Of a DNA stretch of 64,000 nt, positions 8,230 through 17,030 are shown in pieces. The position numbers and the translations under genes were made by a program. Positions within the stretch are counted from its first letter, which is position 1. Each line of letters starts with the position of its first letter. Location: positions 1,148,001 to 1,212,000 of the forward strand of contig NZ_KB899538.1 of NCBI RefSeq assembly GCF_000378305.1, read 5' to 3'. Origin of the DNA: Thioalkalivibrio sp. ALJ12 (GTDB lineage Bacteria > Pseudomonadota > Gammaproteobacteria > Ectothiorhodospirales > Ectothiorhodospiraceae). The notes under the pieces were generated by a model. The model ran no database searches, was not told where the DNA came from, and saw only the letters and a program-made list of their open reading frames with translations.

Positions 8230-9133
8230 GGTTGCTTACTATCCGGGTTGCGCGCTCGAGGGCTCTGGTGGTCCGTACGACCGCTCCACCCGCGTGCTGG
8301 TCAAGGCGCTGGGACTCGAGATGGAAAACCTGCGCGACTACAACTGCTGCGGCGCGATGGAGGTGAAGAACATTCACCCGATGCTGCAGACCTATCTGTC
8401 CGCGCGGAACATGGCGATTGCCTCCGAACAGATGGGCATGGACACCGTGATGGCGCCGTGCAACGGCTGCTACCACAACCTGAAGAAGGCCGAGTACGAG
8501 ACCGCGACCTCCCAGGATGCGATGGACACCGTCCAGGATCTGGCGCGCAAGTCCGACGACCCGGTCTACACCGGGGACGTCCGCACCCTGCATCTGCTCG
8601 AGTGGCTGATGGAAGAGCTGGGGCCCGAGGGCATCAAGCAGAAGATGACCAAGAGCCTGAATGGCATCAAGATCGCCAACTACTACGGCTGCATGTACAC
8701 CCGTCCGCGCCAGATTTTCCCCGAGAAGGACAATGGCCCGGGTTCGGATTCCAGTTACCAGCCGCATTTCATGGATGACCTGCTGGGTGCCGCCGGCGCC
8801 GTGAACGTGGACTTTCCGCTTAAGACCTCCTGCTGCGGCGGTGCGCATACGCTGTCGGATTCTGACACCTCGACCCAGCTGGTGCTGAACCTGCTGCAGT
8901 CGGCGGAGGATTCCGGTGCCGAGGTGATCGCTACCGAATGCCCGACCTGCCACTCCGGTCTGGAGATGCACCAGGTGCGGGCCGAGACCGAGTTCGGCAT
9001 CAAGACCGACGTGAAGGTGGTGTACTTCACGCAGCTGCTGGGCCTGGCGATGGGGCTGTCCCCGCGCAAGCTGGGTATCCACGAGAACGTGAGTGACTCC
9101 ATCGGGCTGCTGAAGGAGAAGGGGGTCATCTGA
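8222..9133 (+). CDS. shdrB2: sHdrB2, subunit with two complete CCG domains
   Basis: This 303-residue protein is HdrB-like with both CCG domains intact. The first has YPGCAL (about residue 9), NCCGAME (about 41) and CNGCYHN (about 80). The second has YYGCMYTR (about 158), SCCGGAHT (about 204) and CPTCHSG (about 240). Such domains bind non-cubane [4Fe-4S] clusters and are the likely site of disulfide or persulfide chemistry. AAGGAGG precedes ATG 8222. A strong intrinsic terminator follows, so this ends the enzyme part of the operon, before the lipoate-binding proteins. Confidence 0.93.
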   Translation: MAKVAYYPGCALEGSGGPYDRSTRVLVKALGLEMENLRDYNCCGAMEVKNIHPMLQTYLSARNMAIASEQMGMDTVMAPCNGCYHNLKKAEYETATSQDAMDTVQDLARKSDDPVYTGDVRTLHLLEWLMEELGPEGIKQKMTKSLNGIKIANYYGCMYTRPRQIFPEKDNGPGSDSSYQPHFMDDLLGAAGAVNVDFPLKTSCCGGAHTLSDSDTSTQLVLNLLQSAEDSGAEVIATECPTCHSGLEMHQVRAETEFGIKTDVKVVYFTQLLGLAMGLSPRKLGIHENVSDSIGLLKEKGVI

Positions 9134-9177
9134 TCCCCTGATTCGAGGCCCGAATGGCCCAGTAGTACTTTCAGAAG

Positions 9178-9201
9178 ACGGGCGCCTGGCGCCCGTTTTT
9201 T
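9178..9201 (+). terminator. Intrinsic terminator after shdrB2
   Basis: The stem pairs 9178-9184 with 9190-9196 over a five-base loop and is followed directly by a run of six T (9196-9201). It ends 27 bases before the lbpA1 start. Either lbpA1 relies on read-through or a promoter lies within the hairpin region. Confidence 0.75.
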
Positions 9202-9228
9202 GTGTCGATGCCAGGAACGAGGCGAAAC

Positions 9229-9675
9229 ATGGACTGCAACGGTTGCGAGTTTCATCCCGAACTGTTCTACGACGACGAATTTCAGATCTGGCTGCGCCGC
9301 GAGGATGACGACACCCTGACCGTGGGGATGACCGACCTTTCGCAGACCATCGCGGGAAAGATCATTCACGTACGAGTGCGTCGCCCCGGTACCCGGCGTC
9401 CGCCCGGGAAGCCGGTCGCCACGATCGAAAGCGGGAAATGGGCCGGTCCGATCCCGAACTTCATCGACTGCAAGATCGTCGAGGGCAACGAGGAGGTGCT
9501 GGAAAACCCAGTGCTGCTGAACTCGGATCCCTACAATGCGTGGATCGCGCGTGTCGAAGCCACCGACGGTGTGGATGTTGCGCTGGAGCAGTTTCTGACC
9601 GGCGACAAGGCCGAGGAGGGCTACTGCAAGCGCGCCAAAGATGAAGACATCGAGTGTCAGCGGAAACTGCGATAG
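9229..9675 (+). CDS. lbpA1: LbpA1, lipoate-binding protein of the sHdr system
   Basis: This 148-residue protein is like glycine-cleavage protein H but specialised for sulfur oxidation. Lipoate would be attached to the Lys of ESGKW (about residue 69). The lipoyl domain is recognisable from LTVGMTDLSQTIAGKI and the C-terminal helix. It also has cysteines near both ends (CNGC at 3-6 and two near the C-terminus), unusual for a GcvH-type carrier. ATG 9229 is preceded by GAGGCG; the open frame nine codons further up overlaps the terminator region. LbpA is thought to present sulfur-loaded dihydrolipoate to the sHdr complex. A paralogue lies two genes downstream. Confidence 0.9.
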   Translation: MDCNGCEFHPELFYDDEFQIWLRREDDDTLTVGMTDLSQTIAGKIIHVRVRRPGTRRPPGKPVATIESGKWAGPIPNFIDCKIVEGNEEVLENPVLLNSDPYNAWIARVEATDGVDVALEQFLTGDKAEEGYCKRAKDEDIECQRKLR

Positions 9676-9683
9676 AGAGAACG

Positions 9684-10091
9684 ATGGCGGAACTGGGCAA
9701 CGATTACTATCTGGACAACGACGAGCAGACGGTCGTGTTCATCATGACCTCGGGGCCGTCGACGCCGCATCGTTGTGCGACGCCGTTCTACCTTGGGGCG
9801 GTGATGGCCTCGATGGATGTGGACGTCTATATCTTCTTCACCATGGAGGGCGTTCGCCTGATGGAGAAGGGGGTCGCCGACGACCTGCGGGCCATGGAAG
9901 ATGGCAAGTTGATCAAGGATTTTATCCAGGACGCAAAACGCGCAGGTGTGCGCCTGCACGTTTGCCAGCCCGCTTTACCGGGGTATAGAATCGACGCGTC
10001 TTCGGATCTCATCGACGAGGTCGATGAAGTGAATCGGGCGAGCGAACTGGCGGACCTGATTCTGCGTAGCGATAAAACGATAACGTTTTAA
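9684..10091 (+). CDS. dsrE3C: DsrE-family sulfur-transfer protein of the sHdr locus (probably DsrE3C)
   Basis: This 135-residue cytoplasmic protein has the DsrE/F-like fold (VVFIMTSGP, YIFFTMEGVRLMEKG, AGVRLHVCQPAL). DsrE-type proteins carry persulfide sulfur and exchange it with TusA. Two Cys are visible: one in HRCATPF near residue 31 and one in LHVCQP near residue 91. The second is at the usual position of the active Cys. It is only eight bases downstream of lbpA1 and upstream of lbpA2, a placement known for DsrE3 proteins in sHdr clusters. I start at ATG 9684; ten extra upstream codons overlap lbpA1. Confidence 0.82.
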   Translation: MAELGNDYYLDNDEQTVVFIMTSGPSTPHRCATPFYLGAVMASMDVDVYIFFTMEGVRLMEKGVADDLRAMEDGKLIKDFIQDAKRAGVRLHVCQPALPGYRIDASSDLIDEVDEVNRASELADLILRSDKTITF

Positions 10092-10128
10092 TTTTCCCGC
10101 ATTATTACTTTCACGCTTGGAGGAAAAC

Positions 10129-10566
10129 ATGGGCGCAGTACGGGGTTGTGATATTCCGGAAGATCTGATGTACAACGTTGAAAACAACGTGTGGGTGCGC
10201 AAGGAAAGCGACGGTACCGCGACCGTGGGCCTGACCTCCTACGCGTGCTCGCTGGCCGGCACCATCGTGTCCTTCACTCCCAAGAAGGTCGGCAAGACCG
10301 TGAAGAAGGACAAGTCCTGCACCACCGTTGAATCTGGCAAGTGGGTGGGTCCGGCGAAGACCCCGGTGACCGGTGAAGTGACCGAAACCAACGACAAGGT
10401 TGCGGCCAACCCGGGTCTGATCAACGAAGACCCGTACGGCGAAGGCTGGCTGATCAAGCTGAAGCCTGAAGACTGGGACGGCGAAGTCGGCGACCTGAAG
10501 ACCGGTTCCGACGCCCTGGCGGCGTTCGAAGCCAAGATGGAAGCAGACGGTTTCGGCGGCTGCTAA
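10129..10566 (+). CDS. lbpA2: LbpA2, second lipoate-binding protein
   Basis: This 145-residue GcvH-like protein is dedicated to sHdr-type sulfur oxidation. The lipoylation motif is ESGKW (about residue 69), inside TTVESGKWVG, with TATVGLTSYACSLAG upstream. It differs clearly from LbpA1 in the N-terminus (GCDIPEDLMYN) and in the acidic C-terminal helix, so the pair is not a recent duplication. TTGGAGG lies just before ATG 10129, the best ribosome site in this stretch, which hints at high expression. A perfect terminator follows it. Confidence 0.92.
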   Translation: MGAVRGCDIPEDLMYNVENNVWVRKESDGTATVGLTSYACSLAGTIVSFTPKKVGKTVKKDKSCTTVESGKWVGPAKTPVTGEVTETNDKVAANPGLINEDPYGEGWLIKLKPEDWDGEVGDLKTGSDALAAFEAKMEADGFGGC

Positions 10567-10583
10567 GCCCCTACCGAGCCTCG

Positions 10584-10617
10584 GGCCGCCGTTCCCCAGT
10601 GTTCGGCGGCCTTTTTT
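10584..10617 (+). terminator. Intrinsic terminator after lbpA2
   Basis: A perfect 8-bp GC stem (10584-10591 with 10604-10611) with a 12-base loop is followed by six T (10612-10617). It separates the carrier-protein genes from the lipoate-assembly genes, 26 bases before lipS1. Confidence 0.85.
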
Positions 10618-10643
10618 GATTCTGTGGTATCCGGAGCAAGCTG

Positions 10644-11822
10644 ATGACGACCTGGAACGAGGTGATCCAGCGGGTCGAACCCCTGGAAGACATCCCTGTC
10701 GATGCGGCGTTGGTGAATGACCTTCAGCACAGCGTTCAGCGGGGCTCCGATCCCGGATCGGTGCATTTCTATACCCCGACGTTCAAGTCGTACCAGTCCA
10801 GTGAACTGGCGGACTGCGGCAAGAGCGCCTGGCCGGCGATGTCGATCACCGGTGGCGACTGCAAGCTCGCCTGTGACCATTGCAAGGCCAAGATCCTGGA
10901 CCCGATGATCCCGGTGCGCACGCCGGAGGACCTATGGGCTCAGGTGAACAACGTGATCGAGTCCGGTGCCCAGGGCATGCTCCTGACCGGTGGCTCGAAC
11001 CACCGTAACGAGGTCGAGTACGACCCGTACTATTCCACGATTCGTCGCATCAAGGACGAATTTCCCGAATTCCGCATCGCGCTGCATACGGCGCTGGTCG
11101 ACGACGACATCGCAACGTCGATGGAGCAGGCCGGTATCGACGCGGCGATGATGGACGTGATCGGCGCGCAGGACACGATCACGCAGGTCTACCATCTGCG
11201 CCGCAGCGTGGATGACTTCGAGCAGACACTCGAGAGCCTGGTGAACACCAACATGAAGGTGGTCCCGCACATCGTGATCGGTCTGCACTACGGCAAGCTG
11301 CTGGGTGAGTGGAACGCGCTGGAGATGCTCGCGCGCCACCTGCCCGATGCCGTGGTGCTGGTGGTCGTGATGCCGTTTTACGCCCCGGCGAGCCGCCCAT
11401 TCGAGACGCCGGATGTGCATGCGGTCGGGCGCTTCTTCCATGACGCCCGCGAGCGCCTGGGTGACACGCCGCTGCTGCTCGGCTGCGCGCGCCCACCAGG
11501 CGAGGCCAAGAGCCAGATCGATAGTTATGCGGTGATGGCCGGCCTGTCCGGTATTGCGCACCCGGCCGAGGGTGTGGTCGAACTGGCCGCGCGTCTGGGC
11601 AAGAAGGTCCGCGTGACTCCGGCCTGCTGCTCGATCGCCGTGGGCGACGAGGTGATGGCGGACGGGACCACGGTCGAGAGCGGTGTCGAGATCGACCTGG
11701 ACACGATCGTCGCCGAAGAGGCGCGGCGTCGCGAGCAGGAACGCAAGGCGCGCCAGGGCCTCGGCGGGATCCGCATCGTGACCGAGGGCAATGTCGCGGC
11801 CGGAGGCGGTTGCCATGTCTGA
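10644..11822 (+). CDS. lipS1: LipS1, radical-SAM lipoyl synthase subunit
   Basis: This 392-residue radical-SAM protein has the cluster motif CKLACDHC (about residues 73-80), spaced C-x3-C-x2-C, as used by LipS1. LipS1 and LipS2 together insert the two sulfur atoms into a protein-bound octanoyl group, doing the job of LipA by a different route. The C-terminal end is cysteine-containing (CHV) and Gly-rich. The start ATG 10644 has CCGGAG upstream. The 3' end overlaps the sLpl(AB) start by eight bases. The order lipS1-sLpl-lipT-lipS2 immediately behind lbpA matches the published sulfur-oxidiser lipoate pathway. Confidence 0.9.
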   Translation: MTTWNEVIQRVEPLEDIPVDAALVNDLQHSVQRGSDPGSVHFYTPTFKSYQSSELADCGKSAWPAMSITGGDCKLACDHCKAKILDPMIPVRTPEDLWAQVNNVIESGAQGMLLTGGSNHRNEVEYDPYYSTIRRIKDEFPEFRIALHTALVDDDIATSMEQAGIDAAMMDVIGAQDTITQVYHLRRSVDDFEQTLESLVNTNMKVVPHIVIGLHYGKLLGEWNALEMLARHLPDAVVLVVVMPFYAPASRPFETPDVHAVGRFFHDARERLGDTPLLLGCARPPGEAKSQIDSYAVMAGLSGIAHPAEGVVELAARLGKKVRVTPACCSIAVGDEVMADGTTVESGVEIDLDTIVAEEARRREQERKARQGLGGIRIVTEGNVAAGGGCHV

Positions 11823-12906
11823 GCGCGATCAGAAGACCCTGCGCGTCCTGGACACTGGCCTGCGCCCGGCGGCGGAGAACATGGCCTTCAACCGGGCCCT
11901 GCTCGAGTGCCACCAGGAGGGCGTGTCGCCGCACACCCTGCGTTTCCTGCAGTTCGAACCCTGCGCGCTGGTGGGTTTCCACCAAAATGTGGACCAGGAG
12001 ATCAGCACTGAGTACTGCAAGGAAAACGGTATTGCGATCCAGCGCCGGATTACCGGTGGCGGCGCGATCTATTTTGATTCCACCCAGCTGGGCTGGGAGC
12101 TGTACCTCGACAAGCGCTTTCTCGGGACGGCCGACATGGGGCAGATCGCCGCGCGCATCTGCAATGCCGCGGCCGCCGGGATCCGCACGCTGGGGGTCGA
12201 CGCGCAGTTCCGCCCGCGCAACGACATCGAGGTCGAAGGCCGCAAGATCTCCGGCACGGGTGGCGCATTCGATGGCGACTCGATCATGTATCAGGGCACG
12301 CTGCTGATCGAGTTCGATGTCGAGGACATGTTGCGCATTCTGCGGATTCCGGCCGAGAAGCTCTCCAACAAGGCGATCGAGTCGGCGCGCGATCGTGTGG
12401 TCAATCTGGCGACCCTGCTGGGCGAACGCCCGAATCTGGACCATGTGAAGGACGCGATTGCCAAGGCCTTTGCGGAAGAGTTCGCGGTTGAGCTGGCCCC
12501 CTTGGATCTGCTGCCCCAGGAGCAGAAGTCCTTCGAAGAGGCCCTGGCCGAGATCGACACCGAAGAATGGGTCTACCAGCGCAACCGTCCGGCCACCGAT
12601 GCCCCGCTGTTCGAGAGCATCTTCAAGTGTGACGGCGGGCTAATGCGCGTCGGTGTGGCCCTGGACCCGGAGCGCAAGCGCCTGAAGCAGCTCTGGCTGA
12701 CGGGCGACATCTTCGTGAAGCCCGCGCGTACCATCGCCGATCTGGAAGCGGCCCTGCGGGACACGCCGCAGGCCGAGATGGAAGAGCGTGTGCGCGCATT
12801 CTTTGCCGAGCGCGACGTCGAGATGCTGCAGTTGACGGTCGATGACGTAATCGCGGCGATTCAGTCGGCTCTGGCCATGGCCGAGACCGAGGAATCGGCG
12901 GGATGA
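11815..12906 (+). CDS. slplAB: sLpl(AB), lipoate-protein ligase for LbpA
   Basis: This 363-residue ligase of the LplA/BirA fold has the large catalytic domain followed by a small accessory domain, hence the AB name. Visible motifs are QRRITGGGAIYF (substrate site, about residue 73) and GRKISGTGG with the catalytic Lys (about residue 144). The C-terminal part (about 250-363) resembles the LplB accessory domain. It should activate octanoate or lipoate with ATP and attach it to the LbpA lysine. I start at ATG 11815; the eight codons upstream are within lipS1. Overlap with lipS1 implies coupled translation. Confidence 0.9.
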   Translation: MSERDQKTLRVLDTGLRPAAENMAFNRALLECHQEGVSPHTLRFLQFEPCALVGFHQNVDQEISTEYCKENGIAIQRRITGGGAIYFDSTQLGWELYLDKRFLGTADMGQIAARICNAAAAGIRTLGVDAQFRPRNDIEVEGRKISGTGGAFDGDSIMYQGTLLIEFDVEDMLRILRIPAEKLSNKAIESARDRVVNLATLLGERPNLDHVKDAIAKAFAEEFAVELAPLDLLPQEQKSFEEALAEIDTEEWVYQRNRPATDAPLFESIFKCDGGLMRVGVALDPERKRLKQLWLTGDIFVKPARTIADLEAALRDTPQAEMEERVRAFFAERDVEMLQLTVDDVIAAIQSALAMAETEESAG

Positions 12907-12943
12907 AGGTCCTTTGCGCGGTATTTGCCGGGAGGCAGCAGTA

Positions 12944-14026
12944 ATGCTCCCCGAAAAGGTCGATGTCCTGGTGGTCGGGCTGGGGCCGGGTGGCGCCTCG
13001 GCGGCGCGCGTGTGCGCGGCGGCCGGGCTGTCCGTGCTGGCGGTCGAGCGCAACAAGGCCTTCGGCGAGCCGGTGCAGTGTGCCGAGTTCATCCCGAACC
13101 CGATGGGCGCCTATGCCAAGGCGGATGGAGTCCTGCTGCAGCGCATCGACTCGATGCAGAGCTTCCTGCCCTCCGGGGCCGTGGAACACTCCGATTTCCC
13201 TGGCTTGATGGTGGACCGCGGCGAGTTCGACCGCGCGATCATCCAGGCGGCGAAGGCCAACGGCGCGCAGCTGGTGACTTCGACCCCGCTGCAGCGTGTG
13301 GATGCCGAGCGGCATGTGGCGACCGTCAAGCACCAGGGGCAGGAACACGCGGTCGAGTACCGTGTTCTGATCGCCGCCGATGGCCCGCATTCCCCGGTGG
13401 CCGAGTCCCTGGGGCTGCCCGCGCTGCCGGTCGTGCAGACCCGGCAGTACACGGTGCCGCTCAAAAAGCCGTATACCGCGACCGATGTCTGGCTGTCGGA
13501 CGACTACCCGGGTGGATACGCCTGGCTGTTCCCCAAGGGCGAATGGGCGAACCTGGGGCTGGGTGCGGACAAGCGCATCGACAACGACATGAAGACGCCG
13601 CTGGAATCCCTGCATGCCCAGCTCGTCGAGCAGGGGCTGCTGGGCGAGGAGATCCGTCACCGTACGGGTGGCGCGATCCCGGTCGGCGGCCTGCGGGATT
13701 CGCTGTACGACGGCGATGTCCTGTTCGTGGGCGATGCCGGTGGATTTACCCATCCGATTACCGGGGCCGGGATTGCCGCGGCGGTGGTGTCGGGCGAGGC
13801 GGCGGGCGAGGCCGCGATTGCGCATCTCGAGGGTGACGCCGAGGCTTTCGACGATTACGATGAAGAGATGCGCGATCAGTACGGTCCGGCCCTGGAGCGC
13901 GCCTGCAAGCGCCGCGCGTTCCTGAATGAACACTGGCGTACGCCGCGGGCGCAGGAAGACGCCACGCAGCGCCGCGGATGGATTGCTTTTTCCGAGTATT
14001 TCAACGATGGTGACCAGGCCGCGTAG
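12944..14026 (+). CDS. lipT: LipT, FAD-dependent oxidoreductase of the lipoate-assembly cluster
   Basis: This 360-residue flavoprotein of the geranylgeranyl-reductase type has the Rossmann motif VVGLGPGGASAARVCAAAG (from about residue 8) and the FAD-binding GDAGGFTHPITGAGI (about residues 264-278). LipT occurs with lipS1/lipS2/sLpl and has been proposed to act in redox handling of the lipoyl cofactor; its exact reaction is uncertain. ATG 12944 follows GGGAGG; an open frame ten codons longer lacks this site. It is 37 bases behind sLpl(AB) and 50 before lipS2. Confidence 0.87.
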   Translation: MLPEKVDVLVVGLGPGGASAARVCAAAGLSVLAVERNKAFGEPVQCAEFIPNPMGAYAKADGVLLQRIDSMQSFLPSGAVEHSDFPGLMVDRGEFDRAIIQAAKANGAQLVTSTPLQRVDAERHVATVKHQGQEHAVEYRVLIAADGPHSPVAESLGLPALPVVQTRQYTVPLKKPYTATDVWLSDDYPGGYAWLFPKGEWANLGLGADKRIDNDMKTPLESLHAQLVEQGLLGEEIRHRTGGAIPVGGLRDSLYDGDVLFVGDAGGFTHPITGAGIAAAVVSGEAAGEAAIAHLEGDAEAFDDYDEEMRDQYGPALERACKRRAFLNEHWRTPRAQEDATQRRGWIAFSEYFNDGDQAA

Positions 14027-14076
14027 GCCCGGTTGGCGGGTGCCCCGCACCCGGTGAACAACGCTGGAGGAATTCC

Positions 14077-15249
14077 ATGAGTGTAAGTGCAGAGGAGATG
14101 GTCGCGCCGATCAACTTTTACCGGCCCGATTATCACATCAAGACCCCGGACATGCGTTCGCCGGAGTACGTGCAGATGTCCACGGCGGCTGCGATCACGC
14201 TGGGCCTGGTGCCGGGCACTATGCACCGTACGTCCTGCACCCACTGCCTGAACCTGCTGGTCACCTACCCGGAAGGCTGCCGTGCGAACTGCTCCTATTG
14301 CGGTCTGGCGCGCCACCGCGAGGAATCGCGTGACTACGCCGATCGCAACTTCATCCGCGTCGACTGGCCGACCGCCAAGTACGACGAGGTGATCGAGCGC
14401 GTGAAGAATCACGCCGACGCCGGGCAGTTCGAGCGCATGTGCATCTCCATGATCACGCACCCGAACTCCGACGCCGACACCGTCGAGCTACTCGAACGCT
14501 GGGTCGCCGAGGTCAACCACATCCCGGTGTCGATCCTGTCCAACCCGACCACCATGAGCTACGAAGATCTCCAGCTCCTGCGGGACAAGGGCGCCGATAT
14601 CTTCACTGTCGCGCTGGACGCGGTCACGCCGGAGATCTTCGAGCGCACCCGTGGCAAGGCGGTTGAGAGCCCTCACAGCTGGGACAAGTACTGGCAGTCC
14701 ATCGAGTGGGCCGCCGAGATCTTCGGGCCGGAGAAGTTCGGCGCCCACCTGATCTGCGGCATGGGCGAGACCGAGGAAGAGATCCTGCAGGTCTGCCAGC
14801 GCATCCGCGACCTGGGCGGCCACAACCACATGTTCGCCTTCTTCCCGGAAGAGGGCTCGCTGATGGAAGACTGGAACCCGGTGCCGCGCGACCAGTGGCG
14901 GCGCGTGCAGCTGGGCCGCTTCGTGATCGACTACGCCGGTGGCCGCATCGACGACATGAAGTTCAACGCCGATGGTCAGGTGGTGGATTTCGGCCTGCCG
15001 CAGTCCGAGGTCGACGAACTGATCGCCTCCGGCAAGCCGTTCCAGACCTCCGGCTGCCCTGGCAAGTCGGATGAGGAAGTCTCGGCCTGCAACCGTCCCT
15101 ACGGCGATTCCAGCCCGACGGACATCCTGTCCTTCCCGTTTGCCCTCAATTCGACGGACGTCGGGTTCGTCCAGCGGCAGATGGCCGGGGAGGATGTCGG
15201 CACCTTCGACTTCGACGCCGACGAGGCCGAGGACGAAAAGTCCGCATAA
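14077..15249 (+). CDS. lipS2: LipS2, radical-SAM lipoyl synthase subunit
   Basis: This 390-residue radical-SAM protein has the cluster motif CRANCSYCGLARHR (about residues 68-81), spaced C-x3-C-x2-C, preceded by another Cys pair, CTHC (about 52-55). A further Cys pair near residue 327 (SGCPGKS and SACNRP) may ligate an auxiliary cluster that donates sulfur, as in other lipoyl synthases. It should work with LipS1 on octanoyl-LbpA. CTGGAGG before ATG 14077 fixes the start. The C-terminus is strongly acidic. A terminator-like hairpin ends the operon. Confidence 0.9.
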   Translation: MSVSAEEMVAPINFYRPDYHIKTPDMRSPEYVQMSTAAAITLGLVPGTMHRTSCTHCLNLLVTYPEGCRANCSYCGLARHREESRDYADRNFIRVDWPTAKYDEVIERVKNHADAGQFERMCISMITHPNSDADTVELLERWVAEVNHIPVSILSNPTTMSYEDLQLLRDKGADIFTVALDAVTPEIFERTRGKAVESPHSWDKYWQSIEWAAEIFGPEKFGAHLICGMGETEEEILQVCQRIRDLGGHNHMFAFFPEEGSLMEDWNPVPRDQWRRVQLGRFVIDYAGGRIDDMKFNADGQVVDFGLPQSEVDELIASGKPFQTSGCPGKSDEEVSACNRPYGDSSPTDILSFPFALNSTDVGFVQRQMAGEDVGTFDFDADEAEDEKSA

Positions 15250-15264
15250 AACTCGATGCATGCT

Positions 15265-15289
15265 GAAAGCCCCGGTCTCCGGGGCTTTC
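15265..15289 (+). terminator. Hairpin ending the lip operon
   Basis: A perfect 11-bp stem (15265-15275 with 15279-15289) with a three-base loop lies 15 bases after lipS2. The 3' arm ends in CTTTC, giving a short U-stretch, and the 5' arm begins GAAAG, so it could work in both directions. Confidence 0.7.
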
Positions 15290-15497
15290 GCACGTCAGGG
15301 GGGTTGATTAGACGTTTTGAATATTCAGGTTTCGAGCGGGGATATTTCAGGGGCCCCGTCGAAAGAACTCCGGGGGGATGGGTCGTCCACCCGCGAGCGG
15401 TCACTGCACCACATAACTGGACCGGCGGCATACAAGGGGGCCGCTGGTAACCGGGGTGCCGGGCCATACAACAAGAAGACCACCAAAGGAGAACAAC

Positions 15498-16817
15498 ATG
15501 GAAGCACGCATCATTCGCCGCAGTCTGGTGACGGTCGCGGTCGGCCTTGCAATGGGCAGCGCCGGCGTCGCCAATGCCACCAACGGCTATTTCGCGCACG
15601 GCTATGGCACCAAGGCCAAGGGCATGGGTGGGGTCGGCATGGCCATCTCCCAGGACGCCTATGCCCCCGGCATCAACCCCGCCGGTATCGCCGGCATGGA
15701 GACCCGCTTCGACGCATCGGTCGCCTACTTCCGCCCGGAACGGTCGTTCGAGGCGAGCCAGCCAACGCAGATGGGGGGCATTAATCCTGGAAGCGTAGAT
15801 AGCGACAGCGAGAACTTTTTCGTTCCGTCGCTCGGTTTCGTGCAGCAGATCGATGAGAGCCGTTCGTGGGGTATTGCTCTTCTCGGTAATGGTGGGATGA
15901 ACACCGATTACCCCGCCTATGGGCGCGATTTTTGCCAGATGATGGGGCAAGGAAACGAGGGTGGAGCATTTTGTAGTGGTACGGCCGGAGTGAATCTGGA
16001 GCAGCTAGCGATCATCCCGACGTATGCGCAGACATTCGCCGATGGGCGAGTCAGCGTCGGTTTCAGCCCCATCATCAGCTACCAACGTTTTAGCGCCGAG
16101 GGCTTGGATGCGTTTGCGGATCCAGCGTTCTCCGCGGATCACGAGAACATGACCAGCGGGCGAACCGATTCTAGTTGGGGGTATGGTGCCCAGATCGGTT
16201 TTCAGGCGGAACTGGCGGAGGGAGCTCGTGTTGGTGCGAGTTATCGTTCCAAGATCCGCGCAGGTGACTTCGATAGGTACGCAGGCCTGTTTGTGAACGG
16301 TGGCGAGTTCGATGTCCCATCAACCTATGGCCTCGGATTTTCGCTGGATGTGACACCGAATGTGACCCTGTCGGCGGATTACCAAAAGATCCGCTATTCG
16401 GAGATTGATGCGATTGCCAATCCATCCGCCAACATTGGTGGCGCGATGATGGGTGATCCTGATTCACGGTTCGGTGCATCCAATGGTCCCGGATTTGGTT
16501 GGGATGACGTGAACATCTTCAAGTTCGGGGCTCAGATCGACGGGGGTAATGGCTGGACCTGGCGCGTCGGCTATAACCGTGGCGAAAATCCCATCAGCTC
16601 GGACGATGTTGCGCTGAATATCCTTGCGCCCGCTGTGATGACGGATCACTTTACCGCGGGCTTCACCCGAGAGTTTGGCCAGCACGAGATCAATTTCGCT
16701 GCGATGTATGCACCGCGGCAAAGGGTGAGGGGGCAGAACGTCTTTGATCCGGGTCAGGACGTCGAGATCGAGATGCGGCAGTACGAGCTCGAGATCGGGT
16801 ACGCGTACCGCTTCTGA
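15498..16817 (+). CDS. FadL/OmpP1-family outer-membrane transport protein
   Basis: This 439-residue beta-barrel belongs to the FadL/TodX family, which moves hydrophobic compounds across the outer membrane. The signal peptide (about residues 1-24) ends in SAGVANA, followed by the family signature TNGYFAHGYGTKAKGMGG and INPAGIAG. It ends in ...ELEIGYAYRF, a typical barrel C-terminus with terminal Phe. AAAGGAG fixes ATG 15498. Base composition changes abruptly near 15780: the first 280 bases match the GC-rich neighbours, the rest is clearly lower in third-position GC, suggesting a mosaic gene. Its cargo is unknown; fatty acids or hydrophobic sulfur compounds are both possible, the second only from context. 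Confidence 0.88.
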   Translation: MEARIIRRSLVTVAVGLAMGSAGVANATNGYFAHGYGTKAKGMGGVGMAISQDAYAPGINPAGIAGMETRFDASVAYFRPERSFEASQPTQMGGINPGSVDSDSENFFVPSLGFVQQIDESRSWGIALLGNGGMNTDYPAYGRDFCQMMGQGNEGGAFCSGTAGVNLEQLAIIPTYAQTFADGRVSVGFSPIISYQRFSAEGLDAFADPAFSADHENMTSGRTDSSWGYGAQIGFQAELAEGARVGASYRSKIRAGDFDRYAGLFVNGGEFDVPSTYGLGFSLDVTPNVTLSADYQKIRYSEIDAIANPSANIGGAMMGDPDSRFGASNGPGFGWDDVNIFKFGAQIDGGNGWTWRVGYNRGENPISSDDVALNILAPAVMTDHFTAGFTREFGQHEINFAAMYAPRQRVRGQNVFDPGQDVEIEMRQYELEIGYAYRF

Positions 16818-17030
16818 TCGATGGCGCCCGGGCGGTCGTGAGCGGCCGCACCGGTGCCCGGCGCGGGCTTCGGGATGAGCTGCCGACCCTGGAGGAGGGG
16901 GCGGTACCGCCATGGAGTGCGGACGGTGCCGGACACCGGGACCCATCGGGGGGTGGGGCCCGGGCCCTTTCGTCGGAAGGCATCCTGATCGAGCCTGTGC
17001 TCGAACTAGCAAAATCAAAAGGAGAATCCC

